From Halarcobacter sp. (GTDB lineage: Bacteria; Campylobacterota; Campylobacteria; Campylobacterales; Arcobacteraceae): 64,000 nt of DNA. The stretch is from contig NZ_OY781470.1 of assembly GCF_963676935.1 (NCBI RefSeq), positions 2,018,680-2,082,679 on the forward strand, read 5' to 3'. The position numbers were made by a program, and so were the translations under genes. Under the pieces are notes generated by a model. That model was not told the DNA's origin. It worked only from the letters and a program-made list of their open reading frames with translations, and searched no databases. Below are positions 28,997 to 39,700 of the stretch, one piece after another (the first letter of the stretch is position 1; each line of letters opens with the position of its first letter).

Positions 28997-30062
28997 ATTT
29001 TACCTTCTCAAATATAGCTTTACTTGCTTTATAAGACCAATGGGTATCATCAGAATAAAATATATCTTTTTCACCTTTCTTTAACTCTTCAAATAAAATC
29101 TTTTTTGTATCAATAAAAATATAATCTTTTGGAAGTTCTCTTAAATATTTAAAAAAAGTACTTTGAGGATACTTGTTATTTTTTATAAAACTTGAATACA
29201 AATCATACTTATCAACTGCAGGCATAAAATAAAGTTTAATATTTTTCTTTTTTAAAAGATTTGCAACTTTGTTAATATTATCATTAAGAATAATCATATT
29301 TTCTTTAGTTGCCATATGCAATCTTTTAATATCATCTTTATATGTCAAAAGTGTATTTGATTTTTTTGAAGTAAAAAGTTCTTTAGTTAATTCATGTTTA
29401 TAAACATTTGAAGAATATGCATTATCTTTAAAGTTATAAAGAATATTATATTTAATAGCATTAAAATTTAAATTACTAATAAATGTACGATTATCATCAT
29501 CTTTAGGCTTACCATGAAACATATTAAAACTATCAGCAAGTTTTTTATCTATTTCATCAATAGGTAAGGTTAAACTTAAATCAGTTTTCATAGTAAATCT
29601 TCTTACAGCTTCTCTTTCAACCGATTCTATTAAAATATATTTTACATTTACTTTATCAAAAAAACCACTGTTATAAAGAATAATAATACTATTTAAATAA
29701 TTATCATTTTTTGCTAATTGTTTTATATTTAAAACTCTAAAATCATTATATGAGGCAAGATAGTCTTGATAAAATGTATTTTTACCTCCCCCTCCGCCAT
29801 TAGAGAAAGAATCTCCTAAAGTTATAACATCTACATCTTTACCATCCCACTCATCAGATTCAATATGTTGTTTTGGTAAAGTTATTTCTGCATTTCTAGG
29901 GAAAAGACTATCTTTTAAATAAGACATTCTTCCCAAATCTCCAACATTATAGTTTTCAGGAAATACATATTTTGTATACATATTCCATGTAACTAAGTGA
30001 AAAGAAATTAGAAGTATTAAGACTAAAATAAATCCATATACAAATCTTTTATAATTAAACAA
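28989..30062 (-). CDS. AlgJ/AlgX-like SGNH acyltransferase paralogue 1
   Basis: The 357-residue protein has one N-terminal membrane helix (about 8-25), then VITLGDSFSN with Ser85 followed by a run of five glycines, YILIESVEREAVRRF, and the C-terminal SDDTHWSYKAS (Asp339, His341). It follows the MBOAT gene directly, so it is the likeliest periplasmic partner of that acyl exporter. The start is a TTG at 30062 with AGGAT eight bases ahead. It shares the C-terminal VKFD stop context with paralogue 2. Confidence 0.78.
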   Translation of the reverse strand: MFNYKRFVYGFILVLILLISFHLVTWNMYTKYVFPENYNVGDLGRMSYLKDSLFPRNAEITLPKQHIESDEWDGKDVDVITLGDSFSNGGGGGKNTFYQDYLASYNDFRVLNIKQLAKNDNYLNSIIILYNSGFFDKVNVKYILIESVEREAVRRFTMKTDLSLTLPIDEIDKKLADSFNMFHGKPKDDDNRTFISNLNFNAIKYNILYNFKDNAYSSNVYKHELTKELFTSKKSNTLLTYKDDIKRLHMATKENMIILNDNINKVANLLKKKNIKLYFMPAVDKYDLYSSFIKNNKYPQSTFFKYLRELPKDYIFIDTKKILFEELKKGEKDIFYSDDTHWSYKASKAIFEKVKFD

Positions 30063-30070
30063 ACTATATC

Positions 30071-31528
30071 CTAGAAGTTAAAGTATAAAAATTCAGATAG
30101 TTTATTCATATTTGAAACTGTATAACAAATTAAAATAACACTGTAAATTAAATACCAGATATTTGGTTTAAATGTATCTTTTAATTGCATTGCATTTTTC
30201 ATAAATACAGTAATAATAAGTGCAACAGCGATCCAAGTAAAACTTTTATTTCCATTTATGTGAATTAGCCATTGCCCAAAGTCTACTCCATGCTCTTTTA
30301 AAAAGTCTAGCTTTTCAGCATATTTTTGAGACATCACAATTCCATTTAATCCAACCATACCTTTTAAAACTTTTATTGCATCTTCCCATTCTTTTGCTCT
30401 AAAAAATACCCATGTAACATTTACAAAGTTAAAAGTAATGAACCATGCCAATACTTTTGGCATATTAAATCCTAAACTTTTCCAGAATCTATGTATACCT
30501 AAGGCTGCTCCATGAAGGAATCCCCAAAAAATAAAAGTCCATCCTGCTCCATGCCAAAGTCCACCTAATACGAATGTTATCATCAGGTTATTATATGTTT
30601 GAAAATTTCCTTTTCTATTCCCACCTAAAGGAATATAAATATAATCTCTTAAAAATCTTCCTAAAGTGATATGCCATCTTCTCCAGAAATCTTGAATATC
30701 TAAAGACTTATATGGTGAATTAAAGTTTATTGGAAGTTTGATATTAAAAAGTAATGCAGCCCCAACTGCCATATCACAGTATCCACTAAAGTCAAAATAT
30801 AGTTGAAAAGTATATGAAAGTGAAGTTGACCAAGCTTCAAATAATTCTAAGGTTAAAGCATTATCAAATCCTGCTGTTGCCCAGATTGCAAACTGATCTG
30901 CTATTATAACTTTTTTAAACAATCCTATTGAAAAAATAAACAAGCCCATTGCTATATGTTTATAGTTTTTTACAAGATTCCATCTACTTGCAAATTGTGG
31001 CATCATCTCTTTATGGTGCACAATAGGTCCTGCTATTAATTGAGGGAAAAAGGTTACGAACAATGCGTAGTTTAGGAAATCATATTCGCTAGTTTCACCT
31101 CTATAACTATCTACTAAATATGCTATTTGTTGGAAAGTAAAAAAAGAGATTGCTAAAGGTAAAGCTAGATGAAGAAGTTCTATATCTCCATTAGTTACCA
31201 TATTTAGGTTATTTATAAAAAAGTCTGCATATTTAAAATATCCTAGCAAAGACAAGTTTGCTATTACACCTACAGTTAATAAAGTTTTTTTTGATATTTT
31301 TACTTTTTTAAAGTTATCATTTAAAGAGTTCCCCACTATATAATTAAACAACATTGAGCTTAATATTAAGGGTAAGTATATTGGATTCCACCAGCTATAG
31401 AAAAACAAACTTGCAAATACTAAAAAACCTTTTGCTCCTACAACTAATCTTTTACTTAGCAAAAAGTAATATACAAAAAACGTGATTGGTAAAAATACAA
31501 ATATAAACTCGTAACTGTTGAATAACAT
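30071..31528 (-). CDS. MBOAT-family O-acyltransferase (AlgI-like)
   Basis: The 485-residue polytopic protein matches AlgI/DltB-type MBOAT proteins: SWWNPIYLPLILSSMLFNY, FFTFQQIAYLVDSY, FPQLIAGPIVHH, NFNSPYKSLDIQDFWRRWHITL (His286), and GGLWHGAGWTFIFWGFLHG with the catalytic-type His326 and a second His339. AlgI passes acetyl groups from cytoplasmic acetyl-CoA across the inner membrane to periplasmic SGNH enzymes. Three such SGNH genes follow it in one operon. An AGGACA site precedes the ATG. Acetyl is the expected group. Confidence 0.9.
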   Translation of the reverse strand: MLFNSYEFIFVFLPITFFVYYFLLSKRLVVGAKGFLVFASLFFYSWWNPIYLPLILSSMLFNYIVGNSLNDNFKKVKISKKTLLTVGVIANLSLLGYFKYADFFINNLNMVTNGDIELLHLALPLAISFFTFQQIAYLVDSYRGETSEYDFLNYALFVTFFPQLIAGPIVHHKEMMPQFASRWNLVKNYKHIAMGLFIFSIGLFKKVIIADQFAIWATAGFDNALTLELFEAWSTSLSYTFQLYFDFSGYCDMAVGAALLFNIKLPINFNSPYKSLDIQDFWRRWHITLGRFLRDYIYIPLGGNRKGNFQTYNNLMITFVLGGLWHGAGWTFIFWGFLHGAALGIHRFWKSLGFNMPKVLAWFITFNFVNVTWVFFRAKEWEDAIKVLKGMVGLNGIVMSQKYAEKLDFLKEHGVDFGQWLIHINGNKSFTWIAVALIITVFMKNAMQLKDTFKPNIWYLIYSVILICYTVSNMNKLSEFLYFNF

Positions 31529-31604
31529 CTAAAATGTCCTTATAAAAATTAGGACATTATTATATTAAAAAAAATATTTAAATCACATAAAAATCACAAA
31601 TTTA

Positions 31605-32492
31605 TTATTTTGAATAAATCCCCAAATAAATATCTTTCCAACGTCTATGTTGCCAAAACCAATCGTCTGGTTTTTCTAAAATTTGATTTGACATAGCATC
31701 AGCTTGTAATTGGGTGATTTTATTAACATCATTGTCATATTTTAAAGGATCAATTGCTTCACAAAACTTAATAGTATATTTTCTGAAATCATCTTTTATA
31801 AAAAATACTGGAATAATTAAAGCACCAGTTTTTATTGCAATTCTAGTTGAAGAATCTGTTTGAACAGCATCATGTCCTAAAAATTTGATTTTTTCACCTT
31901 TATTTACAGGTACATGTTGGTCTATTGCTAAACCAATTATTCTTCCATTTTTTAAAGCTTTTATCAATCCCTTTGCAGAACCTTTTTTATCAAGCATTTC
32001 ACTATTATGACTCTCTCTTGATTGCCTTAAATCATCATTTAGATATTTGTTATTTAACGGTCTTCCAACCATTGTAGTTGGTGCATATTTTAGTGAAATA
32101 TAAGAGGTTATATATTCCCAATTACCATAATGTGCAGAGATAAGGATAATATTTTTATTCTCTTTTAATGCATCAGTAATTATATCTTCATTTTCAAGTG
32201 TGATTTTCTTTTCTAATTCTTCTAAATCTAAATTATTGTTTTCTATTTGTTCATAAAGATTAAAAACTAAATTATAATAAGAGTTTTTTATAATTTCTTC
32301 TTTTCTTTCTTCTGAAATTTTATTTTCATATACTAAATCTAAATTTATTTTTGCATATTTTCTATGTTTTTTATCTAATAAATAAGCTAGTTTAGCTAAA
32401 AGGTTTAAAACAATTTTCATAAAACCTTTTGGTAAAAATAATACAAACCCTCTAAACAACTTATATAAAATATAAATTAAGTAGTCTTTCAA
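31605..32492 (-). CDS. lpxL: Lipid A biosynthesis acyltransferase (LpxL/HtrB family)
   Basis: The 295-residue protein has the HX4E motif HYGNWE (His121, Glu126) typical of LpxL/LpxM late acyltransferases, the downstream GRPLNNKYLNDDLRQSR and the AIDQHVP segment. It transfers a secondary acyl chain from acyl-ACP to lipid A at the inner membrane. The start is a TTG with AGGAAAC ahead; it overlaps the waaC stop by four bases (TTGA), so the two are coupled. LpxL versus LpxM cannot be decided here. Confidence 0.88.
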   Translation of the reverse strand: MKDYLIYILYKLFRGFVLFLPKGFMKIVLNLLAKLAYLLDKKHRKYAKINLDLVYENKISEERKEEIIKNSYYNLVFNLYEQIENNNLDLEELEKKITLENEDIITDALKENKNIILISAHYGNWEYITSYISLKYAPTTMVGRPLNNKYLNDDLRQSRESHNSEMLDKKGSAKGLIKALKNGRIIGLAIDQHVPVNKGEKIKFLGHDAVQTDSSTRIAIKTGALIIPVFFIKDDFRKYTIKFCEAIDPLKYDNDVNKITQLQADAMSNQILEKPDDWFWQHRRWKDIYLGIYSK

Positions 32493-33484
32493 TTTAAAAG
32501 TTTCCTTGCAATCTCAATAATGATATTTTCATCTATATCTTTAATAGAGAAATCATTTTTGTTTAATTTATAGTGATTTACCTTAGATGATGATTTTACC
32601 ACTTTATTTATTGATGTTTGATAAACTCTATTTATTGGGGTTGGTCCAAAAATAGTAATTGAAGGTTTACATAAAGCCCAAGCCATATGTGTAGGACCAG
32701 TATCATTTCCTATTAAAAGATCACATTTGGAGATAAGTGCCTTTAAAGTATTTAAATTTATTTTTGGCAATGCTTTTATATATTTACTGTTTTCTTCAAG
32801 CCAAGTTGCTTTTTCTTTCTCTTCTTCATTTCCCCAGACAACTAAACAATTAGCTTTTAAACTATTTGCTATATTTAAAAATTTCTCTTTAGGATAGTTT
32901 CTACTCTCCCAAGTAGAACCAATAACAAATATTATATTTTTTTTATCATCTTTTAAATACTCATAGATAATTTTATCTTCATCTTTATAATATAAAAATG
33001 GTTTCATATCTAAAATATCTGATTCTAATATTTCAAATCCTAAAGGTTTTGATAAGACTTTTGCATTTCTGTCTATTGTATTTTCATCATAAGCAATTGA
33101 AACTTTGTTTTTATAAAAATAAGATGCTGCTTTTTCTCTAATTGAGTCTTTACTAAATCCCGCAACCCTTTTTCCTAAAAGTTTAGATACTATTGCTGAT
33201 TTGATTAAGCCTTGAGCATCTATTACTAAGTCATAAGTTTTTTTAGAATATGTTTTTACTTGCTTAATCTGTGAAAAAAGTTGTTTTTTATCTTTTTTAA
33301 TTGCTTTAAGATTTAAAGAATATATATTATCTATATCAGGATTATTTTCTAAAACTTGAAAAAAAGCTTTTTCAACAAACCAATCTATTTGAATATTAGG
33401 ATTATGTTTTTTAATAAACTGCAAGGCAACCATAGCATGAACTATGTCTCCCATTGCAGAAAGTTTAACTATTGCAATCTTCAT
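32489..33484 (-). CDS. waaC: ADP-heptose:LPS heptosyltransferase I
   Basis: The 331-residue GT9 protein has KLSAMGDIVHAMVALQFIK at the start and GNDTGPTHMAWAL with FGPTP near residue 265, the WaaC variants of the GT9 motifs. It adds the first heptose to Kdo in the LPS inner core. It overlaps the end of the ppx/gppA gene by 20 bases and lpxL by four. Pairing of waaC with lpxL is usual in Campylobacterota. Confidence 0.92.
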   Translation of the reverse strand: MKIAIVKLSAMGDIVHAMVALQFIKKHNPNIQIDWFVEKAFFQVLENNPDIDNIYSLNLKAIKKDKKQLFSQIKQVKTYSKKTYDLVIDAQGLIKSAIVSKLLGKRVAGFSKDSIREKAASYFYKNKVSIAYDENTIDRNAKVLSKPLGFEILESDILDMKPFLYYKDEDKIIYEYLKDDKKNIIFVIGSTWESRNYPKEKFLNIANSLKANCLVVWGNEEEKEKATWLEENSKYIKALPKINLNTLKALISKCDLLIGNDTGPTHMAWALCKPSITIFGPTPINRVYQTSINKVVKSSSKVNHYKLNKNDFSIKDIDENIIIEIARKLLN

Positions 33485-34952
33485 AACAAATTTTAACCTT
33501 TAAGTTTTTAGGTGTTTCTATCTTTTCTATTTCATTTTCAATCATAAATATAGTTTGTTCTAAAGATATTTTTAGTTTATTTTCTTTTAAAGTATACTCT
33601 ACTTTAGGACAAGATAAATCTTGATTTATTAAAAGGTTCAAAGATATCATAAAAGATAGCCATTGCATCACTTCAATATCAGGAAGTAATTGTTCATACT
33701 CTTTTAAATCTTTTCTTTTAGGTAAAGACTTTTTCGAAAATTTTATAGTATGTGCGACAACAACTCTTGATGAATGTAAAAAGTCATAATTTAAACCATT
33801 GATTATAAAATCAAAAGTATTATCATTTGACTTATAAAAGTTTAAAGAGTTTCCTATAGAATGAACCTTTGAAGCTATTACTAAAAGTAATCTATATTTT
33901 TCTGGTAAATTGTGCATGGGTTGTAATACATCAAAAATAGCCCCTGCATTTCTTCCTAAATAAGCACTTTGTTTTTCATCAATTTGAAATCTATCTAATA
34001 AACTTTTTACACTAATATTAAAATTTGCTGGAAAAACATTGTTATTATTTCTTAATAAATCACTTAAATAAACCCCTTCTCTAACACCAGCTCCAGATGT
34101 GATTACCCTTTTTGTTTGTAATTCATCTAAAATAGTTTTAAAAATAAAAGTTCCCTCTTTTATTGTGTCATATCTATCTTTTTTTACACCTAAATATTTT
34201 AAAGCATCATTATCTTTTGCACCTAATATTGCATCATAAATATATTTATTTAAATCTACACTATAACTGTAGCCATGTAAAATATCAAGAGGATAATTGT
34301 TTTTAGACATTATTACCCTACTTAAGGCTCTTATTGTCCCACCTATTCCTACAACTGTACTAGGAATCTCATGACCACAAGATATAACCTCTTTTAACTT
34401 TTCTAATACATACTCTCTTGCACCATCAAAATCATCTTTTCTAAAAAACAATTCATTAAGCCTAACAGTACCTATATTTAAAGAAATACATTTTTCTATT
34501 TTTCTATTTTTAATAAAAGCAAACTCTGTAGAACCACCACCGATATCAACAGTAACGAATTCATCTCCATGAATCAAATTTAAAGCAGCCATACCACCAT
34601 AATAAGCCTCTTTTACTCCATCAATAACTTTTATATTTAAGCCTAATTCATTTTTTACTTTATTAATAAAAACTTTTGCATTTGGAGCATCTCTTAATGC
34701 TGAAGTGGCAACACATATAATTTTTCTGGATTTTAATGCTTTGGAGATATTTAAAAAAGATTGCAAAGAATTAAATGCTCTTTGCAAAGCAGCATCTTGA
34801 AGGTTACCAAAGTTATCATAACAACCTTCAGAAATTTTAACACGACTACGTGTTTCATTAATCAAGTTAAAAGCAAATCTACTACTCTTTTCTAAAACAA
34901 CCATACGCATTGAGTTAGACCCAATGTCTATAATAGTTGTTATTTTAGCCAT
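33465..34952 (-). CDS. Exopolyphosphatase / guanosine pentaphosphate phosphatase
   Basis: The 495-residue protein has the actin-like ASKHA fold motifs TIIDIGSNSMRMVV at the start and VTVDIGGGSTEFA near residue 142, plus a C-terminal HD-like helical domain (about 310-495). This is the Ppx/GppA family, which hydrolyses inorganic polyphosphate and the 5' phosphate of pppGpp; these two activities cannot be separated by sequence. It follows the ferredoxin gene by one base and overlaps waaC by 20, so it belongs to the fdx-ppx-waaC-lpxL operon. Confidence 0.9.
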   Translation of the reverse strand: MAKITTIIDIGSNSMRMVVLEKSSRFAFNLINETRSRVKISEGCYDNFGNLQDAALQRAFNSLQSFLNISKALKSRKIICVATSALRDAPNAKVFINKVKNELGLNIKVIDGVKEAYYGGMAALNLIHGDEFVTVDIGGGSTEFAFIKNRKIEKCISLNIGTVRLNELFFRKDDFDGAREYVLEKLKEVISCGHEIPSTVVGIGGTIRALSRVIMSKNNYPLDILHGYSYSVDLNKYIYDAILGAKDNDALKYLGVKKDRYDTIKEGTFIFKTILDELQTKRVITSGAGVREGVYLSDLLRNNNNVFPANFNISVKSLLDRFQIDEKQSAYLGRNAGAIFDVLQPMHNLPEKYRLLLVIASKVHSIGNSLNFYKSNDNTFDFIINGLNYDFLHSSRVVVAHTIKFSKKSLPKRKDLKEYEQLLPDIEVMQWLSFMISLNLLINQDLSCPKVEYTLKENKLKISLEQTIFMIENEIEKIETPKNLKVKICYEDCNS

Positions 34953-34953
34953 T

Positions 34954-35223
<270 letters not shown>

Positions 35224-35293
35224 CTAAAATATTATGTTGGAGTTATAACCTAAAAACCTTTAATAATTTCTTTAAGTGGTGTACAAATGTATA

Positions 35294-35351
35294 GATTTTT
35301 AGTAACAATTAAGATTTAAGTGAATTAAGGTACAAAAGGTTACTAAAAATC
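35294..35351. repeat. 13-bp perfect inverted repeat upstream of the ferredoxin operon
   Basis: GATTTTTAGTAAC at 35294-35306 is repeated in perfect inverse at 35339-35351, with a 32-base spacer. It lies between the gltD terminator and the ferredoxin gene, so it is in the promoter or leader of the fdx-ppx-waaC-lpxL operon. It could be an operator with two half-sites about 45 bases apart or a leader hairpin. No tRNA or known riboswitch pattern was recognised. Confidence 0.6.
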
Positions 35352-35375
35352 AAGAAAAAAAAGGGGAGAAGAAAA

Positions 35376-35404
35376 CACAAAATGAGAATTTTTCTCATCT
35401 TGTG
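35376..35404 (-). terminator. Rho-independent terminator of gltBD
   Basis: On the minus strand, 13 bases after the gltD stop, CACAAGATGAGAA and TTCTCATTTTGTG form a 13-bp stem (one G-U pair) with a three-base loop. It is followed by TTTTCTTCT and then a run of T, the pattern of an intrinsic terminator. Confidence 0.8.
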
Positions 35405-35416
35405 TAATATTAGTAA

Positions 35417-36790
35417 TTATAATATTGCTTTTGCAATCTCTTTTGCTGCCTCTCTACCATCAGCAGCGGCAGTTACTGCTAAGTGTGCACCTCTTTGACA
35501 GTCACCACCAGCATAAACTTTTTTATTTGAAGTTTGATAGTTTTGTGTAACTACACCACCCCATGAATTTATTTCTACATTTAACTCATTTAAAAATTTT
35601 GGAGCTTCAGGAGAGAAACCTAGTGCAAAGATAATGATATCTGCTTCTTCTACAAATTCACTTCCTTCTACAATAGTAACTCTTTGTCTTCCAGATTCAT
35701 CAGGCTCACTTAAAGCAGTTTCAAGTAATTCAATACCTGTTGCTAAGTCACCATCTTTTATCACTTTATTAGGGCTAACATTAAAAATAAACTCTACACC
35801 CTCTTCTTTTGAGTTAACAACCTCTTTTTTAGATCCTGGCATATTTGCTTCATCTCTTCTGTAAAGACATTTTACTGTTGCAGCACCTTCTCTAACTGAT
35901 GATCTTACACAGTCCATTGCTGTATCTCCACCACCAATAACAACAACTCTTTTATCTTTTACATCAATAAATTCGCTATCTTTCTTTCCAAGGTTTCTTT
36001 TTTGAATACCTGTTAAAAATTGCATTGCTAAATATGTATTAGATGCATCTTCACCATCAATCTTTGGAAATCTACCTTGTTTTGCACCAATACCTAAATA
36101 GATTGCATCAAACTCTTCTTCAAGCTCTTTAATTGATTTATCTTTTCCAATTTCACAATTTAAATGTAATTTCATACCAGCTTCAAGTAACCAATTAATT
36201 CTTCTATCAACTGTTGTTTTATCAAGTTTAAAACCAGGAATTCCATACATTAAAAGACCACCAGCTCTATCATCTCGTTCAAACATCTCTACATCTATAC
36301 CTTTTCGTAAAAGGAAAGTTGCAGCAGATATCCCAGAAGGTCCAGAACCAATAATTGCTACTTTTTTACCAGCTTTTGATTGAGTAAATTTTGGTTTTAA
36401 TCCATTCTCAAAAGCTCTTTCATTTAGATGGGTTTCAATTGCACCAATTGATATTGCACCATGTCCTGTATTTAAAGAACATGCACCTTCACAAAGTACA
36501 TCTTGAGGACAAATTCTTCCTAAAATTTCAGGGAAAGGAGATGTTTCATTTGATAAAGCAAAAGCTAATTCCATATTTTTTTCAGCAGTTTGTTTTAACC
36601 ATGCTGGAATAAAATTATGTAATGGACAACCTGTATGACAATATGGATCTCCACATTGCATACATCTATCTGATTGCTCTCTAGCTCTATGTTTTCCAAA
36701 TACTTGATACACTTCATTATAATCTTTTAATCTTTGTAAAACATCTCTTTTTTCAGGGTTTATTCTTTCAAATTTTGTAAAATTTAACAT
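35417..36790 (-). CDS. gltD: Glutamate synthase small subunit
   Basis: The 457-residue protein has the N-terminal cysteine-rich segment CMQCGDPYCHTGCPLHN with further cysteines at RICPQDVLCEGAC for two 4Fe-4S clusters, the FAD motif IIGSGPSGISAA, the NADPH motif VIGGGDTAMDC, and a C-terminal VYAGGDCQRGAHL. It passes electrons from NADPH to GltB. Length is standard. It begins three bases after gltB ends. A strong terminator follows. Confidence 0.96.
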   Translation of the reverse strand: MLNFTKFERINPEKRDVLQRLKDYNEVYQVFGKHRAREQSDRCMQCGDPYCHTGCPLHNFIPAWLKQTAEKNMELAFALSNETSPFPEILGRICPQDVLCEGACSLNTGHGAISIGAIETHLNERAFENGLKPKFTQSKAGKKVAIIGSGPSGISAATFLLRKGIDVEMFERDDRAGGLLMYGIPGFKLDKTTVDRRINWLLEAGMKLHLNCEIGKDKSIKELEEEFDAIYLGIGAKQGRFPKIDGEDASNTYLAMQFLTGIQKRNLGKKDSEFIDVKDKRVVVIGGGDTAMDCVRSSVREGAATVKCLYRRDEANMPGSKKEVVNSKEEGVEFIFNVSPNKVIKDGDLATGIELLETALSEPDESGRQRVTIVEGSEFVEEADIIIFALGFSPEAPKFLNELNVEINSWGGVVTQNYQTSNKKVYAGGDCQRGAHLAVTAAADGREAAKEIAKAIL

Positions 36791-36793
36791 CTC

Positions 36794-39700
36794 TTAATCT
36801 CCCTCCTCTGGATTAAGTGGTAAAACTGTCATATTTTTTGGTTTTACCAGCCAGAAGTTTCTAATCTCTGCTCTAAAGTTTTCTAAAATATCTTCAGCTC
36901 TTTGAGATTCTGTTTCATTTAAATAATCCATAAGCAATCTTTTTAGATACAGTCTTTCTCTTTCAGTATCATCTGTATCAATTCTAACTGCTTCAATTAG
37001 CTCTTGGTTCATTTTATCAACAAAATGTTTTTCAGGGTCATAAACAAATGATAAACCACCTGTCATACCAGCACCAAAGTTAATACCAGTGTCACCTAAA
37101 ATAACAACAATACCACCTGTCATATATTCACAAGCATTATCACCTGTTCCTTCTACAACAGCAGTACATCCAGAGTTTCTAACAGCAAATCTTTCACCAA
37201 CTGCAGCTCTTACATAAAGTTTCCCGCCAGTCGCACCATATAAACAAGTATTACCAGCACCAGCAAATTCCGGACCTTGATGAGGAGTATTTATAATGAT
37301 TTTACCACCATGCATACCTTTACCAACATAATCATTTGCAGCTCCATCTAAATAAAGGTTCATCCCTTTAGATAACAATGCTCCAAATGATTGACCAGCA
37401 ATACCTTTTAGGAAAATATTAATTGAACCATCAGGTAATCCTGCATCGCCATAATATTTAGCAATCTCACCAGAAATCAGTGTACCAAATGATCTATTTA
37501 AGTTAGAGATAGTCTCTTTAACTTTGATAGGTGTTGTTGGTTGCTCAATTGTTCTATGAACTTTTTTAAGTAATTCTCTTTCAAATTTATTTTTATCAAA
37601 TGGTTCATTTTTATCTTTTTGACATGTATCTACACCATCAATTTTTCTTAAAACATTTTGGAAATCAAATTTTTGTGCAAATTCATCATCAATAACTTTT
37701 AATAAATCACTTCTACCTACTATCTCTTCTAATGATTTATAACCAAGTTTAGCAAGAATTGCTCTTACATCTTCTGCAATAAAAGTAAAGTATGAGATAA
37801 GTCTTTCAACTGTACCATTAAAATGCTCTCTTAAATCTTCATCTTGAGTTGCAACACCAACAGAACATTTGTTTGTATGACAAATTCTTAAAATTTTACA
37901 TCCAAGAAGTGTTAAAGAAGCTGTACCAAAAGCATAAGATTCAGCTCCAAGCATTGCAGCTTTTACTACATCAAGACCTGTTTTTAAACCACCATCTGTT
38001 TGTACATGTACTGATTCTCTTAAATGGTTAGCTTTTAAAGCATTATGTGCTTCAGATAATCCCAATTCCCAAGGATTACCAGTGTGTTTAATAGATGTTA
38101 AAGGAGCAGCTCCTGTACCACCATCAGCACCAGAAATTACAATTCTATCAGCATATGCTTTTGCAACACCAGCTGCAATTGTCCCAACACCAATTGTTGA
38201 TACTAATTTTACAGTTATTTTAGCTTCTTGATTGATTTGTTTTAAATCAAAAATCAATTGAGCTAAATCCTCAATAGAATAAATATCATGGTGTGGTGGA
38301 GGTGAAATAAGTGTAACACCTTCAACTGTATGTCTTAAAGATGCAATAAGTGCTGTAACTTTGTGACCTGGTAATTGTCCACCCTCACCTGGTTTTGCAC
38401 CTTGAGCTACTTTAATTTGAATCTCTTGGGCACTTCTTAAATATCCTGGAGTAACACCAAATCTACCTGAAGCAACTTGTTTAATTTTAGAGTTTTTAAT
38501 AGTTCCAAATCTAGCTGGATCTTCTCCACCTTCACCTGAGTTACTCATTCCACCAATAGTATTCATAGCTATTGCCATAGCTTCGTGAGCTTCTGGTGAA
38601 ATAGAACCACATGACATAGCTGCAGTTGCAAATCTTTTAAATATTTCATCTTTTGATTCAACTTCACTTATATCAATAGCTTCTTTATCTGAATTAAACT
38701 CAAAGAAATCTCTAATAAACTTTTTATCTCTAGTTTCTACTAGTTCTCTTAGTTTATCAAAATCAGAAATATCTTCTTTGTTTTTTGCTTGTTTATTATG
38801 CATTGCATTAGTAGTAGCTGGACCATAATCATGGTATTCACCGCCATCTAAATATTTATAAAATCCACCAAGATTTAATGGGAACATATGTTTATCATCA
38901 AAAAAAGCATCAAAATGTGATTTTTCAATTCTTTTTTCAATATCTTCATATCCAAGACCAGATAAGTCAGAGTGACTACCTTCAAAACAATTTGCAATAA
39001 TTTCATCACTTAATCCGATAATATCAAATAATCTTGAATTTCTATACGAAGCGATAGTACAAATACCCATTTTAGACATAATTTTAAGAAGTCCAGCATT
39101 TACTGCTTTTTGGGTATTTTTAAGAAGTCTTTGCATCTTATATTTTGATATATCTTTTCTTTCATATAATGCAACTGTTGAAGCATACATCATATATGGA
39201 TAAATTGCTGTTGCACCATATGCTATCATTACAGCTGCCATATGTGGATCATATACTTCTCCTGATACAGCAACTAAAGATACACTGTGTCTAATACCTT
39301 CAGCAATTAATTTTTCATTTACATATCCAACTGCCATTGCCATAGGGATAAGCTTTGTATCTTCATTAATATCTCTATCATCTAAAATAATAACTGAAAC
39401 TTTGTCATCTCTTACAGCTTTTACAACAAAAGAAGCTAATTGTTCTAACGATGCTTTTAAATCACTTTTAAATGTAGTAGTAAAAGTTCTATTTTTATAG
39501 TAATCATCATATCTAGGAGACTTTGAATCACCAAATGAAACTAACACATCATATTTTTCTTTCATTAAAATTGGACTAGCAACTTTTAATCTTCTTGCGT
39601 ATTCAGGTTTTTCATCTAAAACATTATGAATATGACCAAAACCCGTCTCTAAAGACATTACAATTTTTTCTCTATATGGGTCAATTGGTGGGTTTGTTAC

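Noticed and set aside
11884-33484. Homopolymer tracts as phase-variation switches in glycan genes
   Set aside because: Phase-variable Campylobacterota genes usually carry long G or C tracts. Only A and T runs, common in this AT-rich DNA, were seen, and all reading frames are intact.
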